Shown here: in pieces, positions 45,566 to 57,861 of the stretch | Position numbering within the stretch: the first letter of the stretch is position 1 | Layout of the letters: each line of letters opens with the position of its first letter | DNA from: Macrolepiota albuminosa | Taxonomy: Eukaryota; Basidiomycota; Agaricomycetes; Agaricales; Agaricaceae | Direction: 5' to 3' | NCBI GenBank assembly: GCA_027475525.1 | Contig: JAMWFC010000032.1 | Location: forward strand, 496,001-560,000 | DNA length: 64,000 nt | Notes under the pieces: model-generated | The model's input: only the letters and a program-made list of their open reading frames with translations | What the model was told of the DNA's origin: nothing | Database searches by the model: none | Position numbers and translations under genes: made by a program

Positions 45566-45671
45566 TTTTTAGACCCGGCTTGTTGGAACAACTCATTGTC
45601 CAGATATTCATATCGGGTGCCCGTGGCTGCCTCCACGCGGTGCTGGCAATCCTTTTTATTATCGGCTGATC

Positions 45672-48600
45672 ATGTCCAACCACACATCAAGTGGGAGGGA
45701 AATTCCACGACATTCTCGGGAGGGCGAAGACGCGACGACGTTTCCTGACCCGGGACCCTTGAATATTCCGCACATACACGAACCATCGATTCCGGGAGCA
45801 TATAACCCACAACGACCACATTCTTCATTTCATACCCTACACACTTATGACACACCACCGACTTTTCAGCATAATAGGACTTACAATTTCCCCCTTTATA
45901 ATAATAATATTGTACCAACCTCTCCGTCTCCGCATATACCCGTCAATGTTCATGCTCCTGCTCCCCGTAGACCTCCTTTTCCCCCACCATCTGTCCATAC
46001 TTTTCATTCTGACTCTGAACATGCTTCTCGTCCGAATTCTACTTATTCTCAACCCTCTGGCCCTCGCTCAGTTCCACTTTCTCCGGTCGCTGCTAGACCA
46101 CCTTCTACCCATGCTTTTAGGGCGAACTCTGTTCGTCCTGAAGATCTCCGTTCTACCACTGTTCATAACTTTCCAACTCAACCTGTTGATATTCCTCTTC
46201 CTCCGTCACGTTCTGTTTCTTCGGTTTCTTTTTCTTCGCACCAGGACAATGTTGAACCTCACACTACTGTCCATGATCAATTTCATGCTTTTCCTGCTGT
46301 TCCCGACACTTCTTCCGGTCATTCATCCTTTTTTCCATCTCGACCCGTTTCTGACCAGCAGGATCATCCTCCGTTTACAAACTTTAATCGCATGCCCCCT
46401 CGATTTCAACAACATACGAATACACATACTCGGCCTGTACATAATTTTCATAATGCTCCTGCCAACCAGAACCATGCTCCACCTCCTGCTTTTCATCGTG
46501 ATCCTCCTCCACACTTGTTTCCGCCACCTATACCTAATCCTATTCCTCGACCACCCCTTTTTCCACCTCCACAACAAATACCGTCACGAACTTCCCGGTC
46601 GGCGGATATCCTTACTACTGATGTCAAATTGCCTTCACTAGCTACGGTTCCACTCCTTCGCTCTTCAGTGGAATGGGTCTCTTGGGAATCGGCGGTCACT
46701 CGGATAATTACCAGCATCGGTCTACGCGGTCACATTTGTAGGATTCCCAACGTTGGAGATCTTCGCGACCCGACAAGTCCTGTGGCATTACCTCCCCACT
46801 ACGATTTTGATTCCTCGCCTGAGGAAACAGATGCATACCGGGTTTTCTGGCAGAAAGATGATATTGTTGAGCATGTTATTGTTGGGAAATTATCCCAGGA
46901 AATACAAGACTCCCTTCCTCCTAAACGTGGTGGCCCCTATGACTTACCCATTCGTCCTGCTCGTGATCTCTTAGCCTTTTTACGCGAACGTTTCGGGATA
47001 GGCAGCGCTTCGGTCGCGGAATTTACGAAATCAAAAGTCTTTTCGTTGCAAGCTTCCCCGAACACAGTTTCTGCATATGTACAGGCATGGCGTTTGGCGA
47101 TTCACCAGTTAAATGGGACACCTTGGGACTTTACTCCCTGGCAGAAGATACAGAAATTTGTAGACGGTCTACCGAATGGCGATCAATGGTCTGTTTTAAA
47201 GGAGGAAGTTCGATTATCTTGGGAGAACGCTGGCCCTAATGGAACGTACGACTTTGCTCAACTCGCGACTCGCGTGATGAACATGGACGCTGAGCGTCGA
47301 CGACTTGCAATGGTTTTTCGTCCACGTCCGAATCAAACTACGACAACATCTCCTGGGTCTTCCACAGTAAATCCTCCTTCAGCAAATTCTTCGAATAACA
47401 CTGGTACACCATCTGATTCCAATAATCCTCGACCCCGCATTCTCTGCACGAACTGTAACATGCATGGTCATTCCATCGAGACGTGTTGGTCCAAGGGTGG
47501 TGGTATGGAGAATGGCCGTGATCCCACACGTTTTCGCCCTAGAGCTAATGTAGCTACCTCCGACACACAACCCTTACCTACTCCGTTACCTTTTGTCGAC
47601 GAGATTGATGAGCAAGATATTCCTATCGCTGATGACTCTGCAAATGAAATCGATTTGTCTGCTTATGTGTCTTGTGAACTCCCACCCTACATGGCTCTTC
47701 TACAATCCGCATCCCCTGTCGCTCTTGCTTCACTTTCAACCCAGTTCAACTCTATCTTGGATTCAGGGTGCACGACGCACATCCTTCGTGATCGTCGGTT
47801 TTTCTGGACTTATGATGAGGATAGGGCAGTTCCTGTGGGTACTGCAAACTGTGGGACTCTGAAAACCCTAGCGCGTGGTCAAGCCCGTTTTCGCACCCAT
47901 GCTGATGGCAAAAATATCACCATTACCTTAGAAGACTGCCTCCATGCACCAGATGTACCGATCAATCTTCTTTCGGTGGGATCGATGGTTGAGCATGACT
48001 TGAAACTGATCTTTGAGAAAGGCTCCACGTCGATATTTTTTCCTTCTTCGTTCTCCTCGCTTCAAGATCGCCCTATCAAGGCCTCTGTTCACAATCGCCT
48101 TTCATTTTTATATTGTGATTTCGTCCTTCCTACGCATCAATCCACTTGCTCACCAACTGCCTTCCCTGCCCTGGTTTCGAATTCATTTCCTCGTCTTGAC
48201 ATCACACCAGAACTTTGGCATGCTCGTTTTGGTCATCTGGGTCATGACACCACGAAAGCGGTCCTTACGAAGAACTATGCTTCTGGGGTTGAATACGATG
48301 GTCCATTTACTAATGACCACTGCATTCCTTGCATCCTGGGCAAGCGCCCTGCTAGACCGTTTGAGCATTTAAACCATCGCGCATCCGCCGTATGTGATCT
48401 CCTTCATATGGATTCATGTGGCCCGTTTCCTGTCGCATTCTCCAATGGTCGTGCAAACCATTTCCATTCTATTCTAGATGACTGCTCGAATTTTGGCAGC
48501 ACCGCCCTGTTATCATCACGCACTCAGGCTGTCCCACATTTCAAACGTGTTGAAGCCTCCTGGGAACTAAAATCTGGGAACTGTGTACGTGCAGTTTGTT

Positions 48601-51245
48601 CGGATAATGCGAAGGAATTCGTTTCTGGCGAAATGCATGAATACTTAATTTCTCGAGGCATCACACATCAAACGACAGCGCCGTACGCACATCAGCAAAA
48701 CGGCAAAGCTGAACGTTACATTAGGACAATAGAAGACTCCGCTCAAGCCATGATGGCGTGGTCAGGTCTCCCAATGTCTTTTCTTGGGGACGCTATCCTC
48801 ACAGCTCAGTATCTGCGAAATCGTCTACCTACGTCTACCTTGCCTCCGTTAACCACACCTTACGAGGTCATGGAAGGCAAGAAACCGGACTTATCTCATC
48901 TTCGTGTATGGGGTTGTCGTTGCTTCGTTCTGTACCCTAGTGAGGTTCGGGCCAAAGGCTCAGGTAGACGTTTTGAAGCCATCTTCGTGGGTTATGATGA
49001 GGATAGATTAGGCTGGAGGGTACGTGATCTACATGGAAAGTATTTTTTCTCGAGGAATGTTATATTCGATGAATCGGTGCCAGGTCACCTACGTCCTCGT
49101 GCTATCCAGCGCATATCGACGCCAACGCCTCAACCAACTTCTATGCCGGAACCTACCGTTCAGCATCATGACCATTCATTACCTCGTCCGCATTCAGTAC
49201 CAAATGAAGATTCTTCTCTGCCTGTTTCAATTTTCCCACCGCGTTCTGCCACACCTCTGCCTCCTATTTCGCCTTCACCTGAAATACCACCGGAATTAGT
49301 TCCAAATTGTACTCGTCGAACTATCATTCCGACTACGAAAGGGCGTGCTTACAATGAGGATATGGTTACACAAAATGAGCGCCTTGTACGTCTTCGTGCT
49401 GATCGTGTTGCTCGCACCTTATTACCGGACCAAGTCTTGTCTGCAATACATGATTTCCAGTCTCTGCTTGCGGCTTCGCCTTTCTCGGACTTTTCTGTGG
49501 AAGCAAATGCTCTTGAAATGGCCACTATTTTTGAATACAAGGCTTTCGTAGCTTATGGCCCTGATCCCATTCCCTTTAAGACATCACGCCCATTTGATAC
49601 TTCCAAACCTCCTGAACACTACAACGAGGCGATTCGGCGACCTGATGCGGAAGTATGGCATGCTGCCATGCGACGGGAAATGGATAGTCTTCGGTCTCAA
49701 GGCGTTTTTCAAATTGCACCCTTACCAAATGGTTGCAAACCTATTGGTGTCCGTTGGGTCTTTGCCCATAAGTTAGATGCAGATGGATTTGTAATTCGTG
49801 GCAAGGAAAAGGCTCGCCTCGTCGCTCAAGGATTCAGTCAGCGCCCTGAAGACTATGGAACCACGTATGCTCCGGTTGCGAAACTTACGAGCATCAGAAT
49901 TACTCTCGCTTATGCAGCCAAACACGATTTTCACCTTTTTACATTCGATGTCAAGACAGCTTTCTTAAACGCTCCTCTCTCTCATGAGGTATATTGTAAA
50001 CAGGTGCCTGGTTTTCCTGAGGCCGACCCTTCTTCATGTTACCGCCTACTCCGGGCCTTATATGGCCTCAAACAATCTTCTCACGAGTGGTATAGCATTC
50101 TTCGTCAGGCCCTTGAGGACCTGGGTCTTACTCGTTGCGAAGTTGACCACGCGGTATTCCTTGGCTACTTTGATGCACCACCGGACCCTTCGATTTCAAT
50201 GCCTCCTGATGGCTCAAAGCTCTTTATCATCGTTTGCGTACATGTTGATGACGGATTGAACGCGACAAATTCAGCTCAATTATACCACTGGCTTATAAAG
50301 CGCCTGAATGAAAGATTTGAAGTCGTTGACTCAGGTCCCACGACACTATACCTGGGAATTCGAGTTGACAGGGACCGCTCTCAACGCAAGCTCTGGCTCT
50401 CCCAAAAAGGCTTTGTAACGGACTTACTCTCGACCTACAACCTCCTTGAGGCCAAGTCCACTGCAGTCCCGCTCTATCACCCTCTCCACTCTCTTCCTGA
50501 TCCGCCTCCAAACTCACTTCCAGACATTTCGGACGATAACTTAAAATTACATTATCAACGCTTGGTCGGTTCCATCCTCTACCTCAGCTTGTGTACGCGG
50601 CCTGATTTGGCCTTTACGGCGATGAGCTTGGGCCAATACAACTCTTGTCCTACGCGCTCTCATCTTCTTGCTGCAAAAGGGGTTCTGAGATACTTATCAG
50701 GCACCATAGACTTTGCCTTACTCTACAACTTTACGGAACCTGATGATCATCCTCCCATACGTCTTTTACTTCCCCGTGGATGTGGTTTCGTTGATGCGGA
50801 TTGGGCATCGGATTCATCAACTCGACGAAGCGTATCAGGCTACGCATTCTTCCTCTTTTCCTCTCTGGTGTCTTGGTCTTCTGTTCGGCAACGCACGGTG
50901 GCTCTTTCCTCAACCGAGGCAGAGTACATGTCGATGGCGCATGCCATGCGTGAAGCTATTTGGATTCGCTTGCTGCTAACATCGCTCTCTCTACCAGTTC
51001 CTCGACCCTTTCCTCTTATCTGCGACAATAAAAGCGCCATTGATATTGCCAAGTCCGATTCTACCAACTCTCGCTCTAAACACATCGATATCCGCTACCA
51101 CTTCATTCGCGAGCATTTTCATTCCGGGTCATTTGAACCAACCTGGGTTTCGACATCAGAAATGGTTGCGGACATTCTCACGAAAGCCCTACCTCACGTA
51201 CTCCATGAACGCTTTGTACTTGGGCTCGGTATTGTTCGTCATTAA
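45672..51245 (+). CDS. Copia gag-pol polyprotein (1857 aa)
   Basis: A single frame from ATG 45672 to TAA 51245. Residues 1-300 are Pro/His/Ser-rich. About 310-560 is a gag-like domain. A CCHC zinc knuckle, CTNCNMHGHSIETCW, lies near residue 593. Protease DSG is near residue 696 (SILDSGCTTHIL). The integrase zinc domain HHCC (LWHARFGHLGHDT to CIPCILGKRPAR) is near 850-890. The catalytic DDE is at about 913 (HMDSCGPF), 977 (CSDNAKEF) and 1013 (QQNGKAER). RVT_2 starts with GVRWVFAHKLDADG near 1358 and has the catalytic HVDDGL near 1523. RNase H has FVDADWASDSSTRRSVSGYA, SSTEAEY and ICDNKSAI, ending KHIDIRYHFIREH. All catalytic residues are present. Nothing suggests decay. Confidence 0.95.
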   Translation: MSNHTSSGREIPRHSREGEDATTFPDPGPLNIPHIHEPSIPGAYNPQRPHSSFHTLHTYDTPPTFQHNRTYNFPLYNNNIVPTSPSPHIPVNVHAPAPRRPPFPPPSVHTFHSDSEHASRPNSTYSQPSGPRSVPLSPVAARPPSTHAFRANSVRPEDLRSTTVHNFPTQPVDIPLPPSRSVSSVSFSSHQDNVEPHTTVHDQFHAFPAVPDTSSGHSSFFPSRPVSDQQDHPPFTNFNRMPPRFQQHTNTHTRPVHNFHNAPANQNHAPPPAFHRDPPPHLFPPPIPNPIPRPPLFPPPQQIPSRTSRSADILTTDVKLPSLATVPLLRSSVEWVSWESAVTRIITSIGLRGHICRIPNVGDLRDPTSPVALPPHYDFDSSPEETDAYRVFWQKDDIVEHVIVGKLSQEIQDSLPPKRGGPYDLPIRPARDLLAFLRERFGIGSASVAEFTKSKVFSLQASPNTVSAYVQAWRLAIHQLNGTPWDFTPWQKIQKFVDGLPNGDQWSVLKEEVRLSWENAGPNGTYDFAQLATRVMNMDAERRRLAMVFRPRPNQTTTTSPGSSTVNPPSANSSNNTGTPSDSNNPRPRILCTNCNMHGHSIETCWSKGGGMENGRDPTRFRPRANVATSDTQPLPTPLPFVDEIDEQDIPIADDSANEIDLSAYVSCELPPYMALLQSASPVALASLSTQFNSILDSGCTTHILRDRRFFWTYDEDRAVPVGTANCGTLKTLARGQARFRTHADGKNITITLEDCLHAPDVPINLLSVGSMVEHDLKLIFEKGSTSIFFPSSFSSLQDRPIKASVHNRLSFLYCDFVLPTHQSTCSPTAFPALVSNSFPRLDITPELWHARFGHLGHDTTKAVLTKNYASGVEYDGPFTNDHCIPCILGKRPARPFEHLNHRASAVCDLLHMDSCGPFPVAFSNGRANHFHSILDDCSNFGSTALLSSRTQAVPHFKRVEASWELKSGNCVRAVCSDNAKEFVSGEMHEYLISRGITHQTTAPYAHQQNGKAERYIRTIEDSAQAMMAWSGLPMSFLGDAILTAQYLRNRLPTSTLPPLTTPYEVMEGKKPDLSHLRVWGCRCFVLYPSEVRAKGSGRRFEAIFVGYDEDRLGWRVRDLHGKYFFSRNVIFDESVPGHLRPRAIQRISTPTPQPTSMPEPTVQHHDHSLPRPHSVPNEDSSLPVSIFPPRSATPLPPISPSPEIPPELVPNCTRRTIIPTTKGRAYNEDMVTQNERLVRLRADRVARTLLPDQVLSAIHDFQSLLAASPFSDFSVEANALEMATIFEYKAFVAYGPDPIPFKTSRPFDTSKPPEHYNEAIRRPDAEVWHAAMRREMDSLRSQGVFQIAPLPNGCKPIGVRWVFAHKLDADGFVIRGKEKARLVAQGFSQRPEDYGTTYAPVAKLTSIRITLAYAAKHDFHLFTFDVKTAFLNAPLSHEVYCKQVPGFPEADPSSCYRLLRALYGLKQSSHEWYSILRQALEDLGLTRCEVDHAVFLGYFDAPPDPSISMPPDGSKLFIIVCVHVDDGLNATNSAQLYHWLIKRLNERFEVVDSGPTTLYLGIRVDRDRSQRKLWLSQKGFVTDLLSTYNLLEAKSTAVPLYHPLHSLPDPPPNSLPDISDDNLKLHYQRLVGSILYLSLCTRPDLAFTAMSLGQYNSCPTRSHLLAAKGVLRYLSGTIDFALLYNFTEPDDHPPIRLLLPRGCGFVDADWASDSSTRRSVSGYAFFLFSSLVSWSSVRQRTVALSSTEAEYMSMAHAMREAIWIRLLLTSLSLPVPRPFPLICDNKSAIDIAKSDSTNSRSKHIDIRYHFIREHFHSGSFEPTWVSTSEMVADILTKALPHVLHERFVLGLGIVRH

Positions 51246-51293
51246 CCGAGTCTTTACTTTTTCACGTTCCTTTCTCCTGCGGCGATGGGGTTG

Positions 51294-51589
51294 TGTTGGA
51301 GTGTCTCCTATCTGTCTCCGCATCCGATCTCTCACGTGACCAATTGCCACATTGCCCGTGCTTCGCTTCCTTGCAGCCTCAGTTGTTTCCTCCATCATTG
51401 GAACGACACTGAGGCTGTAAGTCTGCAATCACTTCCTGACAAATAGATATACTTATTAGAACTTCATCACACAGCTTTTCCTTTGTTCGTATCTCATTAG
51501 GTACTATAAAATACAGTTGTTTCCTCCATCATTGGAACGACACTGAGGCTCTTTTCCTTTGTTCGTATCTCATTAGGTCCGGGATTACA
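51294..51589 (+). repeat. Copia 3' LTR
   Basis: 296 bp, identical to the 5' LTR except for one base (C at about 51325 versus T at about 45289). It carries the same P-intron-Q-TATA-P-Q arrangement (intron copy 51417-51474). A weak purine run GGCGATGGGG precedes it. Confidence 0.95.
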
Positions 51590-52953
51590 TTGTGCAGCAC
51601 CACAATTCTTGGATTGCAGGCCATCCTGGCAGGTGGAAGACACTGGAGCTGGTCTCTCAGAATTACTGGTGGCCTCAAATGTCATGGTATATTGGCTCCT
51701 ACACCTCCACTTGTGACCTCTGCCTTTGGACTAAGCCTCATTGCCAGCCTTCCATGGGACAACTTCATCCTTTACCCATTCCAGCTGAGCATTGGAGTGT
51801 GGCCTCAGTAGACTTCATTGTTGAGTTACCAGACTCTCATGGATACAATACTATCATGGTGGTAGTAGATCTCTGTGGCAAGCATGCTCATTTCACTCCA
51901 ACACATACCACCTGCTCTGCCATGGGTGCTGCTAACCTGTACTGGAAGCATGTCTGGAAACTCCATGGGTTGTCCAATGCCTACATCTCCAACCATGGAC
52001 CTCAGTTTGTAGCAGAGTTCACCAGAGAACTGTATCATCTTCTCCATATCAAGCTACAAACTACCACAGCCTACCACCCTCAGTCCAATGGCCAGACTAA
52101 GCATGCTAACCAAGAGCTAGAACAGTATCTCTGGCTCTTCTGCAATGAACAACAGGATGACTGGGATGACCTATTACCAGAGGCAGAGTTTCAATACAAC
52201 AACCATGTACATGCTGCCACCCAGATGTCTCCTTTTCTTCTAAACACTGGTCAACACTCTTGGATGGGATTTGAGCTCATGGACAACCTTCAGAAAATGA
52301 AGCTGTTAATGAGTTCATAGATCAGATGAAAGCAGCCCAGGAGGAAGCCAAGGCAGCCTTAGCTAAGGTGAAGGACAACATGGCCCACTACTACAATCAT
52401 GGATGAACTCCAGCTCCCAAGTACAAGCCTGGAGATCAAGTCTATCTGGATGCCTCTGACATTGCTACTACCCAATCTTCTCATAAGCTCTCTCATTGCT
52501 GTCTAGGACCCTTTCCTATAGTAAGGCAGGTAGGCCCACTAGCCTACTGACTCAAGCTGTCTAGTGGAATGAGTCAACTTCATCTGGTCTTCTATGTGGT
52601 GAAGCTCTCCTGCACCAGAGGATCCAATTCCAGGTTGATATCCACAGCCTCCATCACCACCAGTTCTGGTAGATAACAGGAAAGAGTATGAAGTGGAGCA
52701 GATCCTAGATAGCTGACTCTTTAGGAACAAGCTTCAGTTCAAGGTCAAGTGGAAGGGCTATGGAATTGAAGACATCTCCTGGGAGCCATAAAAGAATGTC
52801 CATGCCCCTGCCTTGGTCCAGGAATTCTATCAACAGCATCTCAATGCTCCTGGGGCAACCAGAGGCCTCTATTCTCTTTCCAAGATAGATCAGGCCATCC
52901 AGAACTACTTCTATCCAGCATGTTGAGATGCCACACTCTAGAGGGGGGGGTGA
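51590..52953 (+). pseudogene. gypsy integrase and chromodomain
   Basis: Continues the pol frame cut by copia. The integrase zinc-binding and core regions read HHNSWIAGHPGRWKTLELVS, CDLCLWTKPHCQPS, VDFIVELPDSHGYNTIMVVV (first Asp), SNHGPQFVAEFTRELY and TTTAYHPQSNGQTKHANQEL. The canonical DRG is read as NHG, so the second catalytic Asp is lost, and the ER at the end is KH. A stop follows at 52320. Downstream, about 52665-52860, a chromodomain reads KEYEVEQILDS, then FRNKLQFKVKWKGYGIEDIS WEP, with internal stops. A polypurine tract GAGGGGGGGG (52941-52950) precedes the LTR. This is a chromovirus-type gypsy, inactive. Confidence 0.85.
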
Positions 52954-53165
52954 TGTCAGGAGACTCCTCATTTTTTTCTGCTTTCACTCTTCATTCCTTC
53001 ATTCTCTTATTTCTGCTGTCATTCTTTTACCTTACTGTACTGCTTCTACTCTTTTAACACTATCTATGGTACTATTCTCAGCCCTTGAGGTGCTCTGGTT
53101 CTTTAGCTATCATTCAGACAAGTGTGGGCCCTTCAGTATCACTTCCAGACTGCTTATATAACTGG
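52954..53165 (+). repeat. gypsy LTR (U3 part), copy 1
   Basis: Begins TGTCAGGAGACTCC just after the polypurine tract and contains a TATA-like CTTATATAA near its recognisable end. About 94% identical to 58695-58906. The right end of the LTR cannot be fixed because the two copies diverge after 53165. Confidence 0.75.
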
Positions 53166-54990
53166 TAACCATAAGGTTACTCCCAAGACATCATTGACTA
53201 CTCAATGAAGGCAGTTGTGCATAACTTTGCAATGCATATATATGGCCTCTTGCTGGCCTGAGAATCTAGTCACTAGATCAGCAGCTTGGAAAAGTGATTT
53301 CTCTTGTCCACACTGTGGCAGACATCTTGAGCCTCCATGACTGAAGGCATAATTGCCTTCTTCTCAGAAAGTTGGTCTAGAGCACTCATCCTGGCATCTA
53401 CTAGGGACATCACATCATGTGGTGCCATCTTGATTGAGGAAGTCTCCTCAATCATGATCATCGCACTGCTCTGGTTCTGAAGAAGATTGATTCTCCTGGC
53501 CCTGCATTATGAATTGACAATGCATCTCATCAATGGGCTTAGTCCCTCAAATACAATGCCCTGATTGTCAATAAGGAAATATCCCTAAGTCCTGAGGTCT
53601 CCATTGCACATTCATTGATAAGCAACTTGGTTGCTCATCAAGTCTGCCATTGCCACATGCAGCATCATAGATTCCTTGCTCTTCCCCTTAAAAGCCATAT
53701 TGGCTTGCCCATCCAGACCTGAAGTATCTGTTCTAAAGTCTTAGTTATGCATGTGAGGGGGCTCCTCATGCCACTCTTGCTCTGCTATAGTATAAAATGT
53801 ACTCACCAGATTTGCCTTGGGCACTTCCTGTGCCCATGCTAGTGCCTCCACTAGCTCAACTCCAATGTTTTGATTACAACGTGCTGAGCATTCCTCAGAC
53901 ATGTGGCTTCAGAGGGTCGATACCCCTGATTGCTTTGTGGCCTTACACTGCAAATACATCTGAAATTCCAATGAGAACTCTTACCATTAAATAAGTATAT
54001 TTAGTACTGAATACAGTGGGCACTTCATGCCCTTGCTGTCTAAGTGTTACTATATGTGCTGAAGCATAACACTCAAGTCATGCCTGGGTAGTATATTTCA
54101 TCACCTCTGAGTATAAGTCTCAGAACACCTGCAAGCACATGGTGTAAGCAGTCTTCAACTGCTGTTCTTCTGCTCCAGTGTCATTGTCTATAGAGAATTC
54201 AGAAGCCTTCTCTGAGAGGTCATCATTCTCCTTAATCTCTTCTACAACAGAAGTGCATGGAAAGCAATTTTCCACAGTCTCTGCTTCATGGGTTGCAGCC
54301 TCCTCTGGCACCTCCTCTATACAGGCTTCTGCCATCCTGGTAGGCATCAAGCTCACTGTAGCCTGTCTGGCCCCAGCATTCCAGTTTAGAAGCATATATC
54401 CTCCAGTCTGTACTAATGAGTTGGTGACTTCTGAGGCACTCAGGGTGCCTGTTGACTGCCTGGCCTTGTCAGAGGGCTCTTTAGAAGCCAGTCAGCTAGA
54501 CTGTTGAGGTCTTCCTGGCAGCTGCATAACTGGGGAAGTTAGTCCCTCTGGCATTTTGTCCTGCAGCCATAGCTGGCCCTCATGCAATGAGCTTTCAGCT
54601 CTTAGCTCTCTGAGCCTCATTCTCATTCCTAAAGAGGTCAGAACTCTGACCTCAATCTTGAGCTTTGGGCTCTGATGGCTCCACAATGGATGCCTGCATG
54701 TCCTGTGTGTCTACTGGGTCACCTGGTAGGTCATGGGCATTTGTGCTGATGATGCTAACTGTGGTTGGATGCACTAGACATTACACAATACAATGCTGTC
54801 TCCAGCACCTGGTGTGCATAGTGTATGAAGAGTCCTGACAAAGTCTCAGTGTGCTCAAGCAAGTGAAATAAGGCAATGTGCTAAATAATAGCACCTCAGA
54901 TGCTACCTAGCAAACTGTAAGCACCGTAGTTTAGGCAAAGATATTAGAACAAGAAATAATAGTGTGATGCAATATGCCTGTAAGTGGCAC
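53166..54990 (-). pseudogene. Decayed open frames, unidentified
   Basis: Minus-strand fragments with protein-like composition occur at 54686-54492, 54395-54120 and 53461-53273. Examples are CIEEVPEEAATHEAETVEN and MSALDQLSEKKAIMP. Many stops separate them. The acidic, Glu-rich style resembles N-terminal regions of retrotransposon gag proteins, but I cannot assign a family. Confidence 0.3.
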
Positions 54991-57861
54991 CATAAATAAT
55001 GAAGACAATAAAGATGATGCTAGCATCTAACTTAGTGATGAAGTTAGGTTAAGCTAGCATGATTTGAATGCTGAGTGTAATGAAGTACTTGATAGGTTAC
55101 GATTTGTTGTTATATACATGTAAAGTAGCTATATTTTATACTATGTACTATTCACTACTGTATTTTCCAGATAAGTCCATTTGTGATGCTACCAATTAGT
55201 GCCTCCCCTTGTGATTACAGTTAATAGTGACCTGTCAACAGCAACTAGCAGCACATGAATGATAGTGACCAACAGCATTATAGCTTATTGGCCATGGTGA
55301 ATTTAAACTAACTTAGAATTGTATGAGTCTGCTTACTTTTTAGTTTACTTCCAATTGACCAGGCCTCTCCAGGGTATGGTTGGAAAATCCTCAACAGATG
55401 CCATGAGTACTAACATCAGCGCTAAACATTGTATCAATCTCTGATAGGTCAAAAATATCAGACTTGAGTAAATCCTGTTCTGTCTTCATTGATTCTTTAG
55501 ACTTCTGATTGAGGTGTCTTGTCAAATAGCAGCACCTAATGCTAACTCCTTTTAGAATTGATCAGGGTTTGGTCAGAGTCACCTCTCTACCATTGTGCTA
55601 GCACTATGAGCTCTGAGCCTTCTAAATTCTTGAAATCAACAAATAGTGTGTGCTGAAGAACTGATAAATATTGAATGAGACTGATAAGAAAAGCCTGTGG
55701 CAGGATGCCAAAGCCAAAGATGTCCTGAGTCCAAGACAGTTACTAGAGTCTCCAGTCTGTCAAGTGTTATTAGGCTTATAGTATCCCTTAATGTGCTCAG
55801 CCTGAGTAGAAGCCTATCAGCACCTACTGTCTGTGGTGACTGTAGGTACAGAGTTACTCATCAATCCCTTGTCTAGAATTTACATGGTGTGGCTGTGCAA
55901 AAAGCTCAAGAAGCTGATAGAGTTCTATCAGAGAACTTTGCAACTGATATCGGATGCTAGGCAATAGATCCTAGCTGGTAGATTCAAAAAAATGAAACAA
56001 AATTACAGGTTTATGAGAGCTTAAAGGTCACACTGCACAGAATCAGACCAGTCCAGTCTACTGACTATATAATATAACACAAAAATAAGCTGATTATTCA
56101 GCAGCATGTAGCTAAGTATATATAATAATGTAAATAAAATTATATTATAATAAATATAATATAATTTTATTTAAGTCTACTAACTAACTAAAAGCTATGT
56201 GGCCATGGCCACATAGTGCACTATGCTACAGATTGTAAGGCATATTGAATATACATGCCACTAATGCAGAGAGAAAACATAGAAAACTGATAAAATAAAC
56301 AACTTGACTTGTAGATTTATACTTTTAAATGAGTTTCTGTTTTTATTGCATAATCAATATTTTTACTTGCAAGATTTTAGCCTTTGCTCACTACTCTTTT
56401 TACTCTTGCACTTACTTATTATGCTGCTCAAGTGTCTTTACATATTGACTATTATAATCAAGTACTTAGTTGCCTTCTATTTTGTTCTGTTCCTTTGCAA
56501 ATCTCATTATCATTGTTCTACTCATCTTGACTGCCCTGTAAGTCTGTATCATTATTAGATGTGCTGTAATAATTTACTCTATCTATATATATAGTCTTCT
56601 CTAGATTTAGAATCAATGACAATCAGTAATAGAATTTGAAGCTAAAAAGTGCTTGATAATGGAAAAGAAGCTATTTTCAAATATTTCCTTCATTTTACAA
56701 GCTTGTAATTCAGCAGCTTATTACTAAGCCAACCAAGTCTTACTAAGAAGCATTGCAGAAGCTTGTATTTTTCATAGAACATCATTTACAACACTAAAAA
56801 AGCTTGGTTATTACATATATTAAACTACTATGCAATGTATCATACAAATTAGCCCTTGAGTTTTTTTTTCTGTGAGCCAGATTTTATTGTTATTATATTT
56901 AAATAGTGACTAAGTAAATAGCACTAAGAACAAATTACAAGTGGTAAAATTTATTAAAAAAATACAAAAAGAGAACTGATTAAATTTTAACTAGCCTGAA
57001 ATGTGTTACCAAAGCATGAAAATAAATAAAAACAAATAGCAAACTAGGAACTCTGCTAGCTCTGCTGTGGGCCAAGACAATAAGCTTGCTTTTAGTTTCA
57101 AAGCATGAATGCAAGAATTGCTAATGCTATATAATGATTCTATACTCAGAAGTAATGATATCCTTCATCTTTATGCTTTAAACTTCTATATGATGTTATG
57201 CTATTGTACTAAGGAATTGTCTACCAAGGGTATCCCTCTTTTCTGTATGCAAAGTTGCAAGTTACTTTTATTATACCAAGTAGTAGTGCATGCTTTTTTT
57301 CAATCAATTTACATATCTGATGCCTATGTTGCACAGTACTACTGACAAGAAAAGAAATCCACAAGGGCCTCAGAATTTCACACTCCTCTGTATATATGGA
57401 GAATGAGTAAGCTAGTGGATTTCAGTGCTGTCTTAGGAATATCCCCTCTGGTGAAGTAGTCAATGGTTGATGGTTTGTTTGCTGAGTGCTTTTGACAAAA
57501 GCCTGCATAAGCTAACAGATGTATTAGACAAGCATCTGGACTAGGTCTATGTCTAATTTAAAGAAGTCAGTAGTTAGGCAGGCCTAGAGCTGAGTGCTAT
57601 TGATAAGAAATATATGATAGATTATGGGTTTATAAGCTTGGTTTGGTGTAGGTAATCTAAGCAGCAGTGAGTTGTGTGGCTGAGACTGGCTATTCCATTA
57701 GTAGCAGAGCATGTCACTCTGAGAGTTTATAGGATGATAAAAGATTTTAGTGTAGTTTGAAAGCATTTGATTGCACAAATGTATCTGAGTAGGCACTTCA
57801 GGCCAGATGTGGAGGAGAGGAGGATAAAGAGGGACTCAGCTTTGCATTTGAACAGGAATAC
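54991..57861. other. AT-rich, gene-free tract
   Basis: About 2.9 kb of strongly AT-rich sequence, with homopolymer runs, CTAG-rich words and no open frame of coding character. It looks like old transposon sequence decayed by C-to-T changes, but no family is recognisable. Confidence 0.5.

Larger units (their letters stand above)
45258..51589 (+). mobile_element. Intact Ty1/copia retrotransposon
   Basis: This complete element of 6,332 bp has 296-bp LTRs (TGTTGG...ATTACA) differing at a single base. It has a primer-binding site directly after the 5' LTR and one uninterrupted gag-pol frame. The target duplication TTGTG (45253-45257 and 51590-51594) is perfect. Excising the element and one target copy restores the gypsy frame. 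It is therefore a recent and possibly still active insertion. Confidence 0.96.

Noticed and set aside
45847..46641. 264-aa Leu/Phe-rich frame inside the copia ORF
   Set aside because: A +1 shadow of the Pro/His/Ser-rich gag region.
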